Notes: generated by a model from the sequence alone, not told the origin. DNA of 64,000 nt from Corynebacterium heidelbergense (GCF_028609845.1 NZ_CP063191.1:1922001-1986000), one strand, 5' to 3'. Counted from the first letter of the stretch, positions 9,376 to 20,030 are shown. Program-made: numbers and translations.

Positions 9376-11088
9376 TTAGTAGGTGGCTTCGATGCGCCAG
9401 TGGCTGCCCTTGCATACCAGCAGGTAGGCGCCGGGTTCGTCGGTGCTGATCTGGGCTCGCGCATAGCGCTTGCCCCGGGCCCACCACTGTTCGTCAACGG
9501 GCCAAGGCCCGGCCCATCCGGTGATGCGGTAGTGCTGATGGCCCCACACGAGTTCTTCGGGCGGAGCGCTTATGAGCCCCCGTCCGGTGACGTACACGCG
9601 GGTTCCAGCAGCGTCGAGCAAGCTCACGCGGGCGGCGGGGTGGGCGATGCTGGGGTTCGCGATGGCTGGGTTGGCAATGGGGTTGCCATTGCCTCGATCA
9701 CGGGGTGGCGCCCCCACGAGGGCGGGCAGGGGTGCCAGTAGTTGGCCCTCCCAGGCGGTGGTTTGCAGTGCGGTGACCTCCTCCGGGTCCTCGTCGCCGT
9801 AGGCCACGGTGACGATGCGCCCGGCAACGGCCCGCCCGCCGCGGTGGATGGCTCGGCGCACTCCTTGGGTTCCGATGAGCGCTTGGGCCCGCCCGGCCAC
9901 TGCCCGAGCTGCGCGGATGCCTTCGTCCGGCCCTCCCCACAGCGGTGCGACGACGGTGCCCGCAGGGACCGTGTCTATGGGGATGAGTTCAATCGCGCTA
10001 ACCCCCGTGATCCCGTCGGACCACTCCCCGACCTCCCATGAGCTCTGGGGGTTGCCCCTGTGGGGGTCGGCTTGCCGGGAGCGTAGCCGGGTGATCCACC
10101 CGTCTAGTTGCCAGCGCACTCGCTGGGCGGTTTCCTCCTCAGTCAGTGGTTCGCGGCAGCGCCACGCCCGTTCCACCACGGTGGCGCCGGTGTATCCGGG
10201 CGGCGGGTTGATGTACGCCCGCACCGACAGCCGCAGGCAGGCGTCCCCGGCCTTGAATAGTTCGTTGTGCAGCAGGGCAGCGGCGCGTTTGGCGACGAAC
10301 GCCGCGGTCTGGGTGTTGGCAATCGGTTCGTCTAGTTCGTGGCGGACCACCAGTGCTTCGGTGTTCCGTTGGGGGGCGACGCCACGCCCTAGCTCTCCGG
10401 CCGCTATCCGATGCCATTCCACTGCGTTCTGGCCAAACCGCGCAGCGACTTGGGTGCGGGGGAGGGCGGCAAAATCCGCAAGCGTCTGTACCCCTAGCTG
10501 CTGTAGAACGTCCACGAGTTCGGTAGGGCCGTGCAGTGCGGGGTCGCTGGTCAGGGCATTGATGGGCAGCCTGGAAACGAACTTCTTGGCTCCACCCGGT
10601 TCGATCACGCGCCCCGCCCGGGCAGCCCAGATGGCAGTCACTAGGTCGTCGGCGGTGCCCACTTGGCAGTCCGCTTCCAGCCGTACTGCGGCGTTGAGCA
10701 ACAGTTCGACGGCGGTATCCTCCCCGCCGTAGTAGCGGGCCAGCGGATCGGTGGCGAAGGCCAGCAACCCCGGGCGCAGCGTTTCCACCCCAGCGGCTAC
10801 GTCCGCCAGGGCCGTGACCACGTCCTCGTGCACTGCGGCTTGCTGAGCCGGATCGTCTTCCGCCACGGCCAGCCGTGGGCACGTCGCCAGGGCATGGCGC
10901 TGTTTCATGCCAGTTCGCACCCCGGCTTTCCTGGCCGCTGCATTGCAGGCCAGCACGCGGTGATCGGCGATAACTGCGGCAGGGTGGAACACATCCCAGC
11001 CCAGGGACCGCCCCAGTGCGTACACCGGCCAGTCCGGAAACCAGACAACGGTCACCCGCTCTGCTGCACACGTCGCTGCGGTAGTCAT
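9376..11088 (-). CDS. imuB: ImuB, catalytically inactive Y-family polymerase of the mutasome
   Basis: Adaptor subunit that links ImuA' and DnaE2 to the beta clamp during translesion synthesis. 570 residues, starting inside the imuA' stop (ATGA overlap). The Y-family fold is recognisable from residue 12 (VVWFPDWPVYALG) through the little-finger region. The catalytic acidic motifs are missing: the usual DxD/E position reads WFPDWP and the second motif reads ATDPLARYYGG. This agrees with the non-polymerase role known for ImuB. A Pro/Ala/Ile-rich linker near residue 470 (ANPAIANPSIAHPA) precedes the C-terminal region. Confidence 0.92.
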   Translation of the reverse strand: MTTAATCAAERVTVVWFPDWPVYALGRSLGWDVFHPAAVIADHRVLACNAAARKAGVRTGMKQRHALATCPRLAVAEDDPAQQAAVHEDVVTALADVAAGVETLRPGLLAFATDPLARYYGGEDTAVELLLNAAVRLEADCQVGTADDLVTAIWAARAGRVIEPGGAKKFVSRLPINALTSDPALHGPTELVDVLQQLGVQTLADFAALPRTQVAARFGQNAVEWHRIAAGELGRGVAPQRNTEALVVRHELDEPIANTQTAAFVAKRAAALLHNELFKAGDACLRLSVRAYINPPPGYTGATVVERAWRCREPLTEEETAQRVRWQLDGWITRLRSRQADPHRGNPQSSWEVGEWSDGITGVSAIELIPIDTVPAGTVVAPLWGGPDEGIRAARAVAGRAQALIGTQGVRRAIHRGGRAVAGRIVTVAYGDEDPEEVTALQTTAWEGQLLAPLPALVGAPPRDRGNGNPIANPAIANPSIAHPAARVSLLDAAGTRVYVTGRGLISAPPEELVWGHQHYRITGWAGPWPVDEQWWARGKRYARAQISTDEPGAYLLVCKGSHWRIEATY

Positions 11089-11813
11089 TGCGCCACCCGC
11101 TGCATCGAGTGAGCCATCGTGGCATGACGGGGTGCCACGCGATGATGCTGCCTAGACTGCTGCCTGGCCTCCCCCACAACGGCTTCGAACGTCCGCGGCG
11201 GCTGCGCCTTGCCCCATACTTTCCCGGTGAGCTGGATCCCCCGAATTCGGCCACTGCCCCGCCCCAATCCGAGTACCCCTTGGACCTTCATATCCAGGTT
11301 CAAAATAGCCCCTGGCCAGGGGGTTCCCACGGAGATGAGGGCACAACTGCTTCTGCGCAAACGGGCTTCTACCGGCCGGGCAAAGGTAGGGGTCACCGGA
11401 GTAGCCGGTGCGTAGATAACCAGGTCCAATCCCTCCACCAACGTGCCCAATACCGCACCGGCGTGGGGGGCTGGGTCCGGGATCACCACTAGCCGGTCGA
11501 TGTTCCCGCCCCCGGCAGCCACCGCCGCCAGCGCCAGGGAGGGATACCCCACGACGGCGGCGCACCCGCCCGCTGCGGTGATGCCCGCAAGGACGTCCAC
11601 GAGCGCCGCCGGGCAGTTGGCCATTGCCGTTACCGAGGCGCGCGGTAAGCCCCCGGCCGTGAGTTGAGCGCCCAGCCACTCGGGGACCGTCACCACCCCC
11701 GCGCCATTCATCGCGCCGCTTGCCGCGCCGTTTGCCGCGCCGCTCATTTTGCCGATCTTGCGGCGCAGATCCTCTATCACTCCCGCTTGCGATACGGCAC
11801 GAAGCTCAGCCAT
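11085..11813 (-). CDS. imuA': ImuA', RecA-like accessory protein of the mutasome
   Basis: First gene of the imuA'-imuB SOS operon, 242 residues. Family features are the N-terminal EDLRRKIGKM helix, a loop region around VTVPEWLGAQLTAGGLPR that anchors the C-terminal protein contacts, and a central RecA-like beta-alpha core (DRLVVIPDPAPHAGAVLGTLVEG then RRSSCALISVGTPWPGA). No intact Walker A is visible, as expected. Residues about 22-38 are a low-complexity NGAASGAMNGAG stretch made by a 12-bp tandem repeat. The palindromic LexA site lies about 98 bp upstream. Confidence 0.87.
   Translation of the reverse strand: MAELRAVSQAGVIEDLRRKIGKMSGAANGAASGAMNGAGVVTVPEWLGAQLTAGGLPRASVTAMANCPAALVDVLAGITAAGGCAAVVGYPSLALAAVAAGGGNIDRLVVIPDPAPHAGAVLGTLVEGLDLVIYAPATPVTPTFARPVEARLRRSSCALISVGTPWPGAILNLDMKVQGVLGLGRGSGRIRGIQLTGKVWGKAQPPRTFEAVVGEARQQSRQHHRVAPRHATMAHSMQRVAQ
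11701..11748 (-). repeat. 12-bp tandem repeat inside imuA'
   Basis: Four adjacent 12-bp units on the plus strand: GCGCCATTCATC, GCGCCGCTTGCC, GCGCCGTTTGCC, GCGCCGCTCATT. They encode the Asn/Ser-Gly-Ala-(Ala/Met) repeats near the ImuA' N-terminus. Copy number changes would stay in frame. Confidence 0.8.
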
Positions 11814-11910
11814 TGTTCACCACCTTTCCCCGTTGCGGATTTCCCTGCGTTCACCACTGCGAACTTAGGCGGATGCTGGGACATAACCCACCTGACCCCA
11901 CAGTCAATAT

Positions 11911-11926
11911 TAGAACACCTGTTCTA
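11911..11926. promoter_or_regulatory. LexA SOS box upstream of imuA'-imuB
   Basis: Perfect 16-bp palindrome TAGAACACCTGTTCTA containing GAAC-N4-GTTC, the actinobacterial LexA core. It lies about 98 bp upstream of imuA' in the 244-bp gap that follows guaA. DNA-damage induction of imuA'-imuB is established in related actinobacteria. Confidence 0.85.
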
Positions 11927-12057
11927 CACTGGGATCGAGTTTAGAACCGCGCCGGTAATGGCGTCAACAAGAAAAGAAACCCCGCCTCCCCCTCACCCCT
12001 CTACCCTGCCCCAACAGCACCGTCCCCCCATCAGCACCGTCCCCCCCGACGGCGCCG

Positions 12058-13656
12058 CTACTCCCACTCGATGGTTCCCGGCGGCTTGGAGGTCACATCC
12101 AAGACCACGCGGTTGACCTCCTGCACCTCGTTGGTGATTCGGGTGGAAATCCGCTCCAGCACGTCATAGGGCACGCGGGTCCAGTCCGCCGTCATGGCAT
12201 CCTCGGAGCTCACCGGGCGAAGCACGACGGGGTGGCCGTAGGTCCGACCGTCCCCCTGAACCCCCACGGAGCGCACGTCCGCGAGCAGCACCACCGGGCA
12301 CTGCCAGATCGTGTCGTCCAGCCCCGCCGCCGTCAGCTCCTCCCGCGCGATCGCATCCGCCGCGCGCAACGTCTGCAGCCGCTCTTCGGTCACTTCCCCG
12401 ATGATGCGGATGCCCAACCCCGGCCCCGGGAAGGGCTGGCGGCCCACGATCTCCTTGGGCAGCCCCAGCTCCCGGCCCACCGCGCGAACCTCGTCCTTGA
12501 ACAGCAGGCGCAGCGGCTCCACCAGCTTGAACTCCACGTCATCGGGCAAACCGCCCACGTTGTGGTGGCTCTTGATGTTCGCCGTTCCGCTACCACCCCC
12601 GGATTCCACGACATCCGGGTACAGCGTGCCCTGCACCAGGTAATCCACGGTCGCCCCTTCCGGCGCGCTCTCCAGCACCCCGGCAACCGCGCGTTCGAAA
12701 GAACGGATGAATTCCGCGCCGATGGCCTTGCGCTTGGCCTCCGGATCCGTCACCCCCGCCAGCTTGGACAGGAAGGCCTCATGCTCGTGCACCGTCACCA
12801 GGTTCGCACCCGTGGCGGAAACGAAATCCTGCTCCACCTGCTCCCGCTCCCCGGCGCGCAGCAGCCCATGATCCACGAAAACGCAGGTCAGACGGTCCCC
12901 GATGGCCCGCTGCACCAGCGCCGCAGCAACGGCGGAATCCACCCCACCAGACAGTCCACAGATCGCCCGCCCCTCCGGGCCGACCTGCTCGCGGACCTGC
13001 TCGATCAGTTGCTCGGCGATGTTGCCGGGAGTCCATGTCGGTTCCAACCCCGCGAAATCCAGCAGGAAGCGCCGCAGCACCGCCTGCCCGTGCGGGGAGT
13101 GCAGCACCTCCGGGTGATACTGCACGCCGGCCATCTTCTTGCCCTCGCACTCGAAGGCGGCGACGGGAGCCCCCGGGGTGGTTGCCGTCACTTCGAACCC
13201 CTCCGGGGCTCCGCTGACGGCATCCCCGTGGCTCATCCATACCTGGTGCACGTCCCCCAGCCCCTCGTGCAGGTGCCCACCCCGCACGTCCATCGAGGTG
13301 CGGCCGTACTCCCGCTGCCCGGTCTGCGCGACGGTCCCCCCGAGGGCCTGGGTCATGGCCTGGAAGCCGTAGCAGATGCCGAACACGGGCACGCCCAACT
13401 GCAGCAGTTCTTCGTGGAGGGCCGGGGCGCCATCGGCGTACACAGAGGAGGGACCGCCGGAAAGCACCAGCGCCGCGGGGTTCTTGGCGCGCACCTCCGC
13501 GATATCCATGGTGTGCGGGATCACCTCGGAGTACAGGTTCACCTCGCGCACGCGGCGGGCGATGAGCTGGGCGTATTGCGCGCCGAAGTCCACCACGAGC
13601 ACGGGGCGGGGCAGGTGGGCGGCTTTGTTATCAGTGTGGCTGCCGGTTGTTGTCAC
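12058..13656 (-). CDS. guaA: GMP synthase (glutamine-hydrolysing)
   Basis: Converts XMP to GMP with glutamine and ATP, the last step of guanine nucleotide synthesis. 532 residues. The N-terminal glutamine amidotransferase starts at [13 protein letters not shown] and has the nucleophile Cys in [10 protein letters not shown] and the His-Glu pair at YHPEV. The ATP pyrophosphatase domain has the PP-loop [13 protein letters not shown] near residue 240. The C-terminal dimerisation domain ends with the invariant KPPGTIEWE. It follows guaB3 by 96 bp on the same strand, consistent with a guaB-guaB3-guaA gene group. Confidence 0.97.
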   Translation of the reverse strand: MTTTGSHTDNKAAHLPRPVLVVDFGAQYAQLIARRVREVNLYSEVIPHTMDIAEVRAKNPAALVLSGGPSSVYADGAPALHEELLQLGVPVFGICYGFQAMTQALGGTVAQTGQREYGRTSMDVRGGHLHEGLGDVHQVWMSHGDAVSGAPEGFEVTATTPGAPVAAFECEGKKMAGVQYHPEVLHSPHGQAVLRRFLLDFAGLEPTWTPGNIAEQLIEQVREQVGPEGRAICGLSGGVDSAVAAALVQRAIGDRLTCVFVDHGLLRAGEREQVEQDFVSATGANLVTVHEHEAFLSKLAGVTDPEAKRKAIGAEFIRSFERAVAGVLESAPEGATVDYLVQGTLYPDVVESGGGSGTANIKSHHNVGGLPDDVEFKLVEPLRLLFKDEVRAVGRELGLPKEIVGRQPFPGPGLGIRIIGEVTEERLQTLRAADAIAREELTAAGLDDTIWQCPVVLLADVRSVGVQGDGRTYGHPVVLRPVSSEDAMTADWTRVPYDVLERISTRITNEVQEVNRVVLDVTSKPPGTIEWE

Positions 13657-13752
13657 GGAGGGCTATTTTACCCGACGCCACGCCGCCCCCATCCCGGGCT
13701 CCCGCGGGCATTCTCACGCGGCGTCGAAGCAACCGCGGGCTCAGGCACGGGC

Positions 13753-14895
13753 TTAGCCCTCCCGGACGACCAGGTCCACCTTTTGAAAGCTCTTCAAGTC
13801 CGTGTATCCACACTTGGCCATGGACCGGCGCAGCCCACCGACCAGGTTCTCCTCGCCGTAGGGATTGGGCGTGGGGCCGAACAGGAGCTGTTCGAGGGGG
13901 AGCAACTGGCGGGGGCGAACCGCCTCCACCATCCCGCGCGGCGCCTTCGGGTGGGCCGCAGCGGAAGGCCAGAAGTACCCGGGGGTCCCCGCCGACTGCG
14001 CGGCGGCCAGGGGGGTTCCCAGGCACACGGCGTCCGCCCCGCAGGCGATGGACTTGGCGATGTCCCCGGAGGTCGTCAAGTGGGAGTCGGCGATGACGTG
14101 AACGTAGCGGCCCCCGGTTTCGTCCAGGTAGTCCCGGCGAGCGGCGGCGGCATCCGCGATGGAAGTGGCCATGGGGATATCGATGCCCAGGGAGGCGCTA
14201 TTGGTGGTGGTCCCCGCACCCACGATGACCCCGGCCGCACCGGTGCGCATGAGGTGCATGGCGGTGGTGTAATCCACCACTCCCCCGGCGATGACCGGCA
14301 CATCCAGCGAGCCGATGAATTCCTTGAGGTTCAGCGGCTCCCCACCGCGGTAGACATGCTCCGCAGAGATGAGGGTGCCCTGGACCACGAGGAGGTCGAT
14401 GCCCGCCTTGATCAGCGCCGGGGCGTACTCGCGGGCGTTTTGCGGGGAGACCCGCACTCCGAAGCGCACCCCGGAGTCCCGCACCTGCTGCAGGCGCTCC
14501 TGCAACAAGTCCAGGTCCAGCGGCTGGCTGTGCAGGCGCTGCAGCACGGCGTTGGCGGCGCAGTCGTCCGCCACCCGCAAGTCCCCCTCCTGCTCGGCGG
14601 CGGCGAGGACCTCCCCCAGGGCCCTGTCCAGGTCGGCGGCGCGACCCCACAGCCCCTCCCCGTTGATGACGGGCAGGCCACCCTGTTGGCCGAAGTCGAT
14701 GGCGAACTCCGGGGTGACCAGAGCGTCGGTGGGATGGGACATCAGCGGGATATCGAAGGTATAGGCATCGATCCGCCACGTGGTGTCCACGTCGTGGGAG
14801 GAGCGGGTGCGCCGGGAGGGCACGATGTCCACCTGGTCCAGGCCATACACCCGGCGCGCTACCCGGCCGTGGCCGATATCAACGTGTTCTTGCAT
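13753..14895 (-). CDS. guaB3: GuaB3, IMP dehydrogenase-family protein lacking CBS domains
   Basis: 380-residue TIM-barrel paralogue of IMP dehydrogenase, conserved beside guaB in actinobacteria. It has no CBS pair. The loop that carries the catalytic Cys in GuaB (GPGSICTT) reads GAGTTTNSASLGI here, so the usual catalytic Cys is absent. The phosphate-binding segment GADAVCLGTPLAAA is kept. Its role in actinobacteria is not established. It lies between guaB and guaA, all leftward. The start is the ATG at 14895 (MQEHVDIGHGRVAR), which matches the family's N-terminus (GRVARRVYGLDQV). Confidence 0.9.
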   Translation of the reverse strand: MQEHVDIGHGRVARRVYGLDQVDIVPSRRTRSSHDVDTTWRIDAYTFDIPLMSHPTDALVTPEFAIDFGQQGGLPVINGEGLWGRAADLDRALGEVLAAAEQEGDLRVADDCAANAVLQRLHSQPLDLDLLQERLQQVRDSGVRFGVRVSPQNAREYAPALIKAGIDLLVVQGTLISAEHVYRGGEPLNLKEFIGSLDVPVIAGGVVDYTTAMHLMRTGAAGVIVGAGTTTNSASLGIDIPMATSIADAAAARRDYLDETGGRYVHVIADSHLTTSGDIAKSIACGADAVCLGTPLAAAQSAGTPGYFWPSAAAHPKAPRGMVEAVRPRQLLPLEQLLFGPTPNPYGEENLVGGLRRSMAKCGYTDLKSFQKVDLVVREG

Positions 14896-14976
14896 GCCTC
14901 GTCTCGCCTCTTCGTCATAGCGATCTCATTGCGCGGACTCGCGGGAGGAGCCGCGCAAGGAAGTTGCCGGTTGGAT

Positions 14977-16623
<1,647 letters not shown>

Positions 16624-16741
16624 TCAACTCTAACCCGAGCCCGGGCGGCAGGATAGCCACAGCTCCCCCAGGTGGGACGCGGTGGACGATAGCTGAGCCA
16701 TTGGTGTGTGCTAGGGGGCGGTGACCCGGTACGGTTGAAGC

Positions 16742-17134
16742 GTGAATTTCAGCAGCCACCAGATGCCGCCGGACCCGTTTGCTAACGACCCGAACGATCC
16801 CGCGTCCTTCTTAGAACCGGATGAGGAGTTCGTGCCACCCACGCCCGAGGAAATCGTGGCGCTGCACGAAGATCTTTCGAACGTTCGGCTGTTCCGCTCA
16901 TTGCTGGAGCCCAGAGGGATTCGCGGAATCGGGATGGTGTGCGAAGACTGCGAGGAGTTGCACTTTTACGACTGGGAGATCATGGAGTACAACATCACGT
17001 CGTTGCTGAACAACCAAGCTATTCCGGTGCATGAGCCAGGCGCGAAGACGAACCCGGATCACTACGTGTCCTGGGACTACTGCCTGGGATATGCCGATGC
17101 CGCCGGGGCTATGGAAACCCGGCGCTGGCTTTAG
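16742..17134 (+). CDS. DUF5319 family protein
   Basis: 130-residue acidic protein starting at a GTG. It is the positional and sequence counterpart of M. tuberculosis Rv3412. Visible features are a Pro/Asp-rich N-terminus (PPDPFANDPNDPASF), a CxxC pair (MVCEDCEELHFYDW) that could bind metal, and the conserved tail HYVSWDYCLGYADAA. Function unknown. It is the only rightward gene between guaB and whiB and converges on rsdA. Confidence 0.85.
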   Translation: MNFSSHQMPPDPFANDPNDPASFLEPDEEFVPPTPEEIVALHEDLSNVRLFRSLLEPRGIRGIGMVCEDCEELHFYDWEIMEYNITSLLNNQAIPVHEPGAKTNPDHYVSWDYCLGYADAAGAMETRRWL

Positions 17135-17202
17135 GCGAAAGCTGCACGCTAGCTCGAGGCGGCCGAGCCAGAGGATTTGCCGTCTTTCGGGGGGAACCGC
17201 TA

Positions 17203-18243
17203 CTAGCTGCCGAGCGCCGCAGTATCTGCGGAGGGGTGGGCAACCGCAGCCTGAGCTGCCACCGCTGCAGTGCCGGTGTTGGAGATGCCGGGGATCGCAG
17301 ACTGGCTTTGCACGGTCTGTGCGGTCGCGGTGGGGGACGCACTGGGCGACACCGTGGGGGCCTTGGTGGGTTGCGGTTCCCGGTGCTCTGTACCGGTGGG
17401 GATGGTGATGGTCGGGGCATCCCCGTCGTTATCCCGGGGCACACCGGTGCTCGGGGCAGTGGTGCCCCCCTCGGCCGGGGTGGTGGCCCCTGTGCTGTCA
17501 CCCGTTGCCGTCCCCGTGGAGGGGGAAGGACTAGCCGTGGGTTGGTCGCTGGGGGTGCGCAAGGCACCATCGATGTAACCCAGTAGGCCGTTGAGATCCA
17601 CGTGCTGCCTGTCCGCCTTCGGGTCCTGCGGGGACTGGGCGTTCTTACTCGGGCCGTTCGGCGATGGTTCCTCTGCCCGGCGTTGATCGGCGGCGCCGTT
17701 GTCGCCGCTCTGTTCCGTGGCGACGCCACCAGCCGGGCGCTCGGTGGACCCTCCCGCCTGAGTTCCAGAAGTGCTGGTTGCGCTGGAGCCCGGGGCGGCC
17801 CCGGTTTCGGACTGCTTGGGCTTGAAGGGCAACTCTCCGGCGTTGTACGCGGCCACACCGAGGCCGCCCACAGCCAGCGCTGCGGCTACCCCCCCGGCTA
17901 TGAAGATGGCGGTGAGGGAGGCCCCGCCGGCTGCAGCCGCCGAGGCGCTGCGACGGATGAGGCGGTGGCGTTTCAGCGGAGTGGGAGCGGCCGAACCGCT
18001 ATTCGGTTCGGCCGAGCCTTCGGAGATTGAGGATGCGGGTGCGCTCGTAGTGGCACCGAGGAGATCCGCGACTAGGGGTGGCGCCGGGATGTTCGCTTCA
18101 CTGTCCGCGCGCGCTGTGCTGAGAAGCGCGAGCACCGCGTCGGAATCATTACGTTCTCCCCGGCCGATGGCATCGAGAGCACGGTCGTCAGCCGCGACGT
18201 CCGCAACATTGGGACGCCCGGGCAGACCGCTGGTCGGTGTCAT
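17203..18243 (-). CDS. rsdA: Anti-sigma-D factor RsdA
   Basis: Membrane-anchored anti-sigma factor expected to hold SigD inactive. 346 residues. The N-terminal cytoplasmic part carries the short SigD-binding element (VADVAADDRALDAIGRGE). One transmembrane helix follows at about residues 100-130 (ASLTAIFIAGGVAAALAVGG). A long extracytoplasmic Ser/Thr/Pro/Gly-rich tail then runs to the C-terminus. The family works by exposing the N-terminal segment to regulated proteolysis. It lies 154 bp downstream of sigD on the same strand, as in mycobacteria. Low-complexity composition of the tail makes only the first 130 residues diagnostic. Confidence 0.85.
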   Translation of the reverse strand: MTPTSGLPGRPNVADVAADDRALDAIGRGERNDSDAVLALLSTARADSEANIPAPPLVADLLGATTSAPASSISEGSAEPNSGSAAPTPLKRHRLIRRSASAAAAGGASLTAIFIAGGVAAALAVGGLGVAAYNAGELPFKPKQSETGAAPGSSATSTSGTQAGGSTERPAGGVATEQSGDNGAADQRRAEEPSPNGPSKNAQSPQDPKADRQHVDLNGLLGYIDGALRTPSDQPTASPSPSTGTATGDSTGATTPAEGGTTAPSTGVPRDNDGDAPTITIPTGTEHREPQPTKAPTVSPSASPTATAQTVQSQSAIPGISNTGTAAVAAQAAVAHPSADTAALGS

Positions 18244-18397
18244 GGGTCAGCTTCTTTCTGGTGTGGATACTAAAAGCGTTTTCTGGGGAATACTTTGGGC
18301 TCGCCCGAAGAACTGCGAACCCAGTTGGCCGTTTCTAGCGATAGACCAACACTGTTGACGGCTAAACATTTATCCGGACTAAAACCATTATTTGAAA

Positions 18398-18973
18398 TCA
18401 TCCGGATGTGTCTTTGGCCACATGAGCCCTCAACTTCGCGAGAGCCCTAAACTGTGCAACCCTGACGGCACCGGCGGATGTTCCCAGCATCTGGGCTGTT
18501 TCTTCTGCTGAGTATCCGCCGAAAACGCGGAGGATGATAATTTCACGAGCCTTCTCACCCAAAATATCGAGCAGCTGAGCTACGTCGTTACACGAATCTC
18601 GATTGATGGCCTCCAATTCGGGGGAGGTGCTGTGATCTTCCTCATCTGGAATTCCTTCAGTGGGCTGAGCTAAATCCCGAGATTGCGAGCGTCGGGCGTC
18701 CACAATTTTGTTCGCTGCGATCCGATAGACGAAGGCCATGAAGGGCAGGCCCTTGTCCTCATATCCCTCGATGGCCCGGGCCACCGCAAGGCAGACTTCC
18801 TGGGCGATGTCTTCTGGCGTGGGGTAGCGCGACGAGGTGACACGGGCGCGGCAATAGCGAACCACCGGCGGGTGGATGAGGTTGATCAGTTCCTGCAGTG
18901 CCTGATGGTCACCAGCTATAGCGCGCGGGGCGACAGCCTGAATGGCTGCGTCCAGATCGGCTGTAGCTGTCAT
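18398..18973 (-). CDS. sigD: ECF RNA polymerase sigma factor SigD
   Basis: 191-residue ECF sigma factor. Region 2 is visible at about residues 30-90 (VVRYCRARVTS, PTPEDIAQEVCLAVARAI, MAFVYRIAANKIVDARR). Region 4 lies at about 130-185 (EKAREIIILRVFGGYSAEET, then GTSAGAVRVAQFRALAKLR). The ATG at 18973 starts the family-conserved part; an upstream in-frame stretch of 114 residues is Arg/Pro-rich, resembles no sigma factor and was excluded. Paired with rsdA downstream. SigD in corynebacteria is linked to cell-envelope gene control; here that is inferred from orthology. Confidence 0.93.
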   Translation of the reverse strand: MTATADLDAAIQAVAPRAIAGDHQALQELINLIHPPVVRYCRARVTSSRYPTPEDIAQEVCLAVARAIEGYEDKGLPFMAFVYRIAANKIVDARRSQSRDLAQPTEGIPDEEDHSTSPELEAINRDSCNDVAQLLDILGEKAREIIILRVFGGYSAEETAQMLGTSAGAVRVAQFRALAKLRAHVAKDTSG

Positions 18974-19548
18974 AACGCTCCCGGAAGACTTTGATGGCGG
19001 ATGGAGGGGGTGCTTCACGAACTCCGCTGCGCTCCCCAACGCCCCGCACTGACTCACAGCACGCGGCCTACCCGGGCTCGTCGGGGCCCCGGCGCGTCGG
19101 CGTGAGCCCGACACATGATTTGAATAACACGCTCGACGTGGGCTGTTCTTCCGCCCGTAGACTAATGAACCTATCACAACCCCGCCCGTCAGCACGGATC
19201 GTTCGTCCGCGCCGGTAGACGGGTGAACCCCGCGGGCGGGACCGACCCGCTCCCGTGGACTCACCTCCCTATGGGGGTCCTCCGCCAGACAATTCACACA
19301 ACGTTCACAAAGCATCGAAAGGCCAGTTCATTACTGACAGCACACATGCTAGTCACCGGCCCACCTCTTGAAATACACGTTTTTGGCGAGCACGGTTCAT
19401 ATGACGTTCACCTTCGAATTGGACTCTCCTACTCGTCGTTGAGCACGGAGCGTTCCGGCGCTATCCCCCTCTCAAGCACGACCCCCCCTATGCACGACCC
19501 CCCGTCTGTAGATACATCGCGAACAACCAGCTCAAGGAGAATATCCTC
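18974..19548. other. 575-bp sigD-whiB intergenic region
   Basis: Long divergent promoter region with no convincing gene; the counterpart of Rv3415c is absent. It holds a direct repeat GCACGACCCCCC at 19476-19487 and 19492-19503 (16-bp period) shortly before whiB. An AAGGAGAA ribosome binding site lies just upstream of the whiB ATG. Confidence 0.6.
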
Positions 19549-19854
19549 ATGCCGCAGCCCTATCAGCTCCCCGGTTCCGCGTCGTCCGTCTGGGAGTGGC
19601 AGCTACACGGGTCATGCCGGGGCGCGGATTCCTCCATCTTCTTCCATCCCGATGGCGAACGTGGGCGGGCGCGGGCCATGCGCGAGCACCGGGCCAAGGC
19701 CATCTGCCGGGAATGCCCCGTGATGCAGCAATGCCGCCAGCACGCGCTGGACGTCGCCGAGCCCTATGGCATTTGGGGCGGGCTCAGCGAATCGGAGCGG
19801 GACGCTATCCTGCGCCCCACCTCCCGCAATCGCGGCCGCCGCATCGCGTCCTAG
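19549..19854 (+). CDS. WhiB-family redox-sensing regulator (WhiB3/WhcA position)
   Basis: 101-residue Fe-S transcription factor. The four cluster Cys are C23, C53, C56 and C62 (CRECPVMQQC). The beta-turn YGIWGGLSESER follows, then a basic C-terminal tail (RPTSRNRGRR) for DNA binding. Its place between sigD and groEL matches M. tuberculosis whiB3 and C. glutamicum whcA, which link redox state to metabolism or oxidative stress. It probably binds a [4Fe-4S] cluster and contacts the principal sigma factor. A strong rightward terminator follows within 40 bp. Confidence 0.93.
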   Translation: MPQPYQLPGSASSVWEWQLHGSCRGADSSIFFHPDGERGRARAMREHRAKAICRECPVMQQCRQHALDVAEPYGIWGGLSESERDAILRPTSRNRGRRIAS

Positions 19855-19892
19855 GCACCCCCTCTCCCCCACCTAACCGGCGCACACGAACG

Positions 19893-19931
19893 AAGGGAGG
19901 GTCCTGGGTTTCTTCCCCAGGACCCTCCCTT
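19893..19931 (+). terminator. Intrinsic terminator of the whiB gene
   Basis: Perfect 16-bp stem (AAGGGAGGGTCCTGGG pairing with CCCAGGACCCTCCCTT), 7-base loop, followed by TTG. Located 39 bp after the whiB stop codon. Confidence 0.85.
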
Positions 19932-19993
19932 TGTAGTCGCCAGATCCTTTCCGTCTCCGATTTTCTTTGAGCGGCTGGAGACGAAATCTGCGA

Positions 19994-20005
19994 CCCCCCC
20001 CCCCC
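19994..20005. repeat. 12-base C homopolymer
   Basis: An uninterrupted run of twelve C bases between the whiB terminator and groL, directly followed by a 7-bp hairpin (CCCCGCC...GGCGGGG). It lies downstream of the groL stop. Confidence 0.9.
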
Positions 20006-20030
20006 GCCTCAGCGGCGGGGTCAACTCCGA

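Noticed and set aside
18974..19315. 114-residue N-terminal extension of SigD
   Set aside because: Arg/Pro-rich, no similarity to sigma factors; the ATG at 18973 gives a family-length ECF protein.
19223..19723. 166-residue plus-strand frame overlapping whiB
   Set aside because: It overlaps the whiB gene in another frame and carries no recognisable motif; the region is better explained as promoter DNA.
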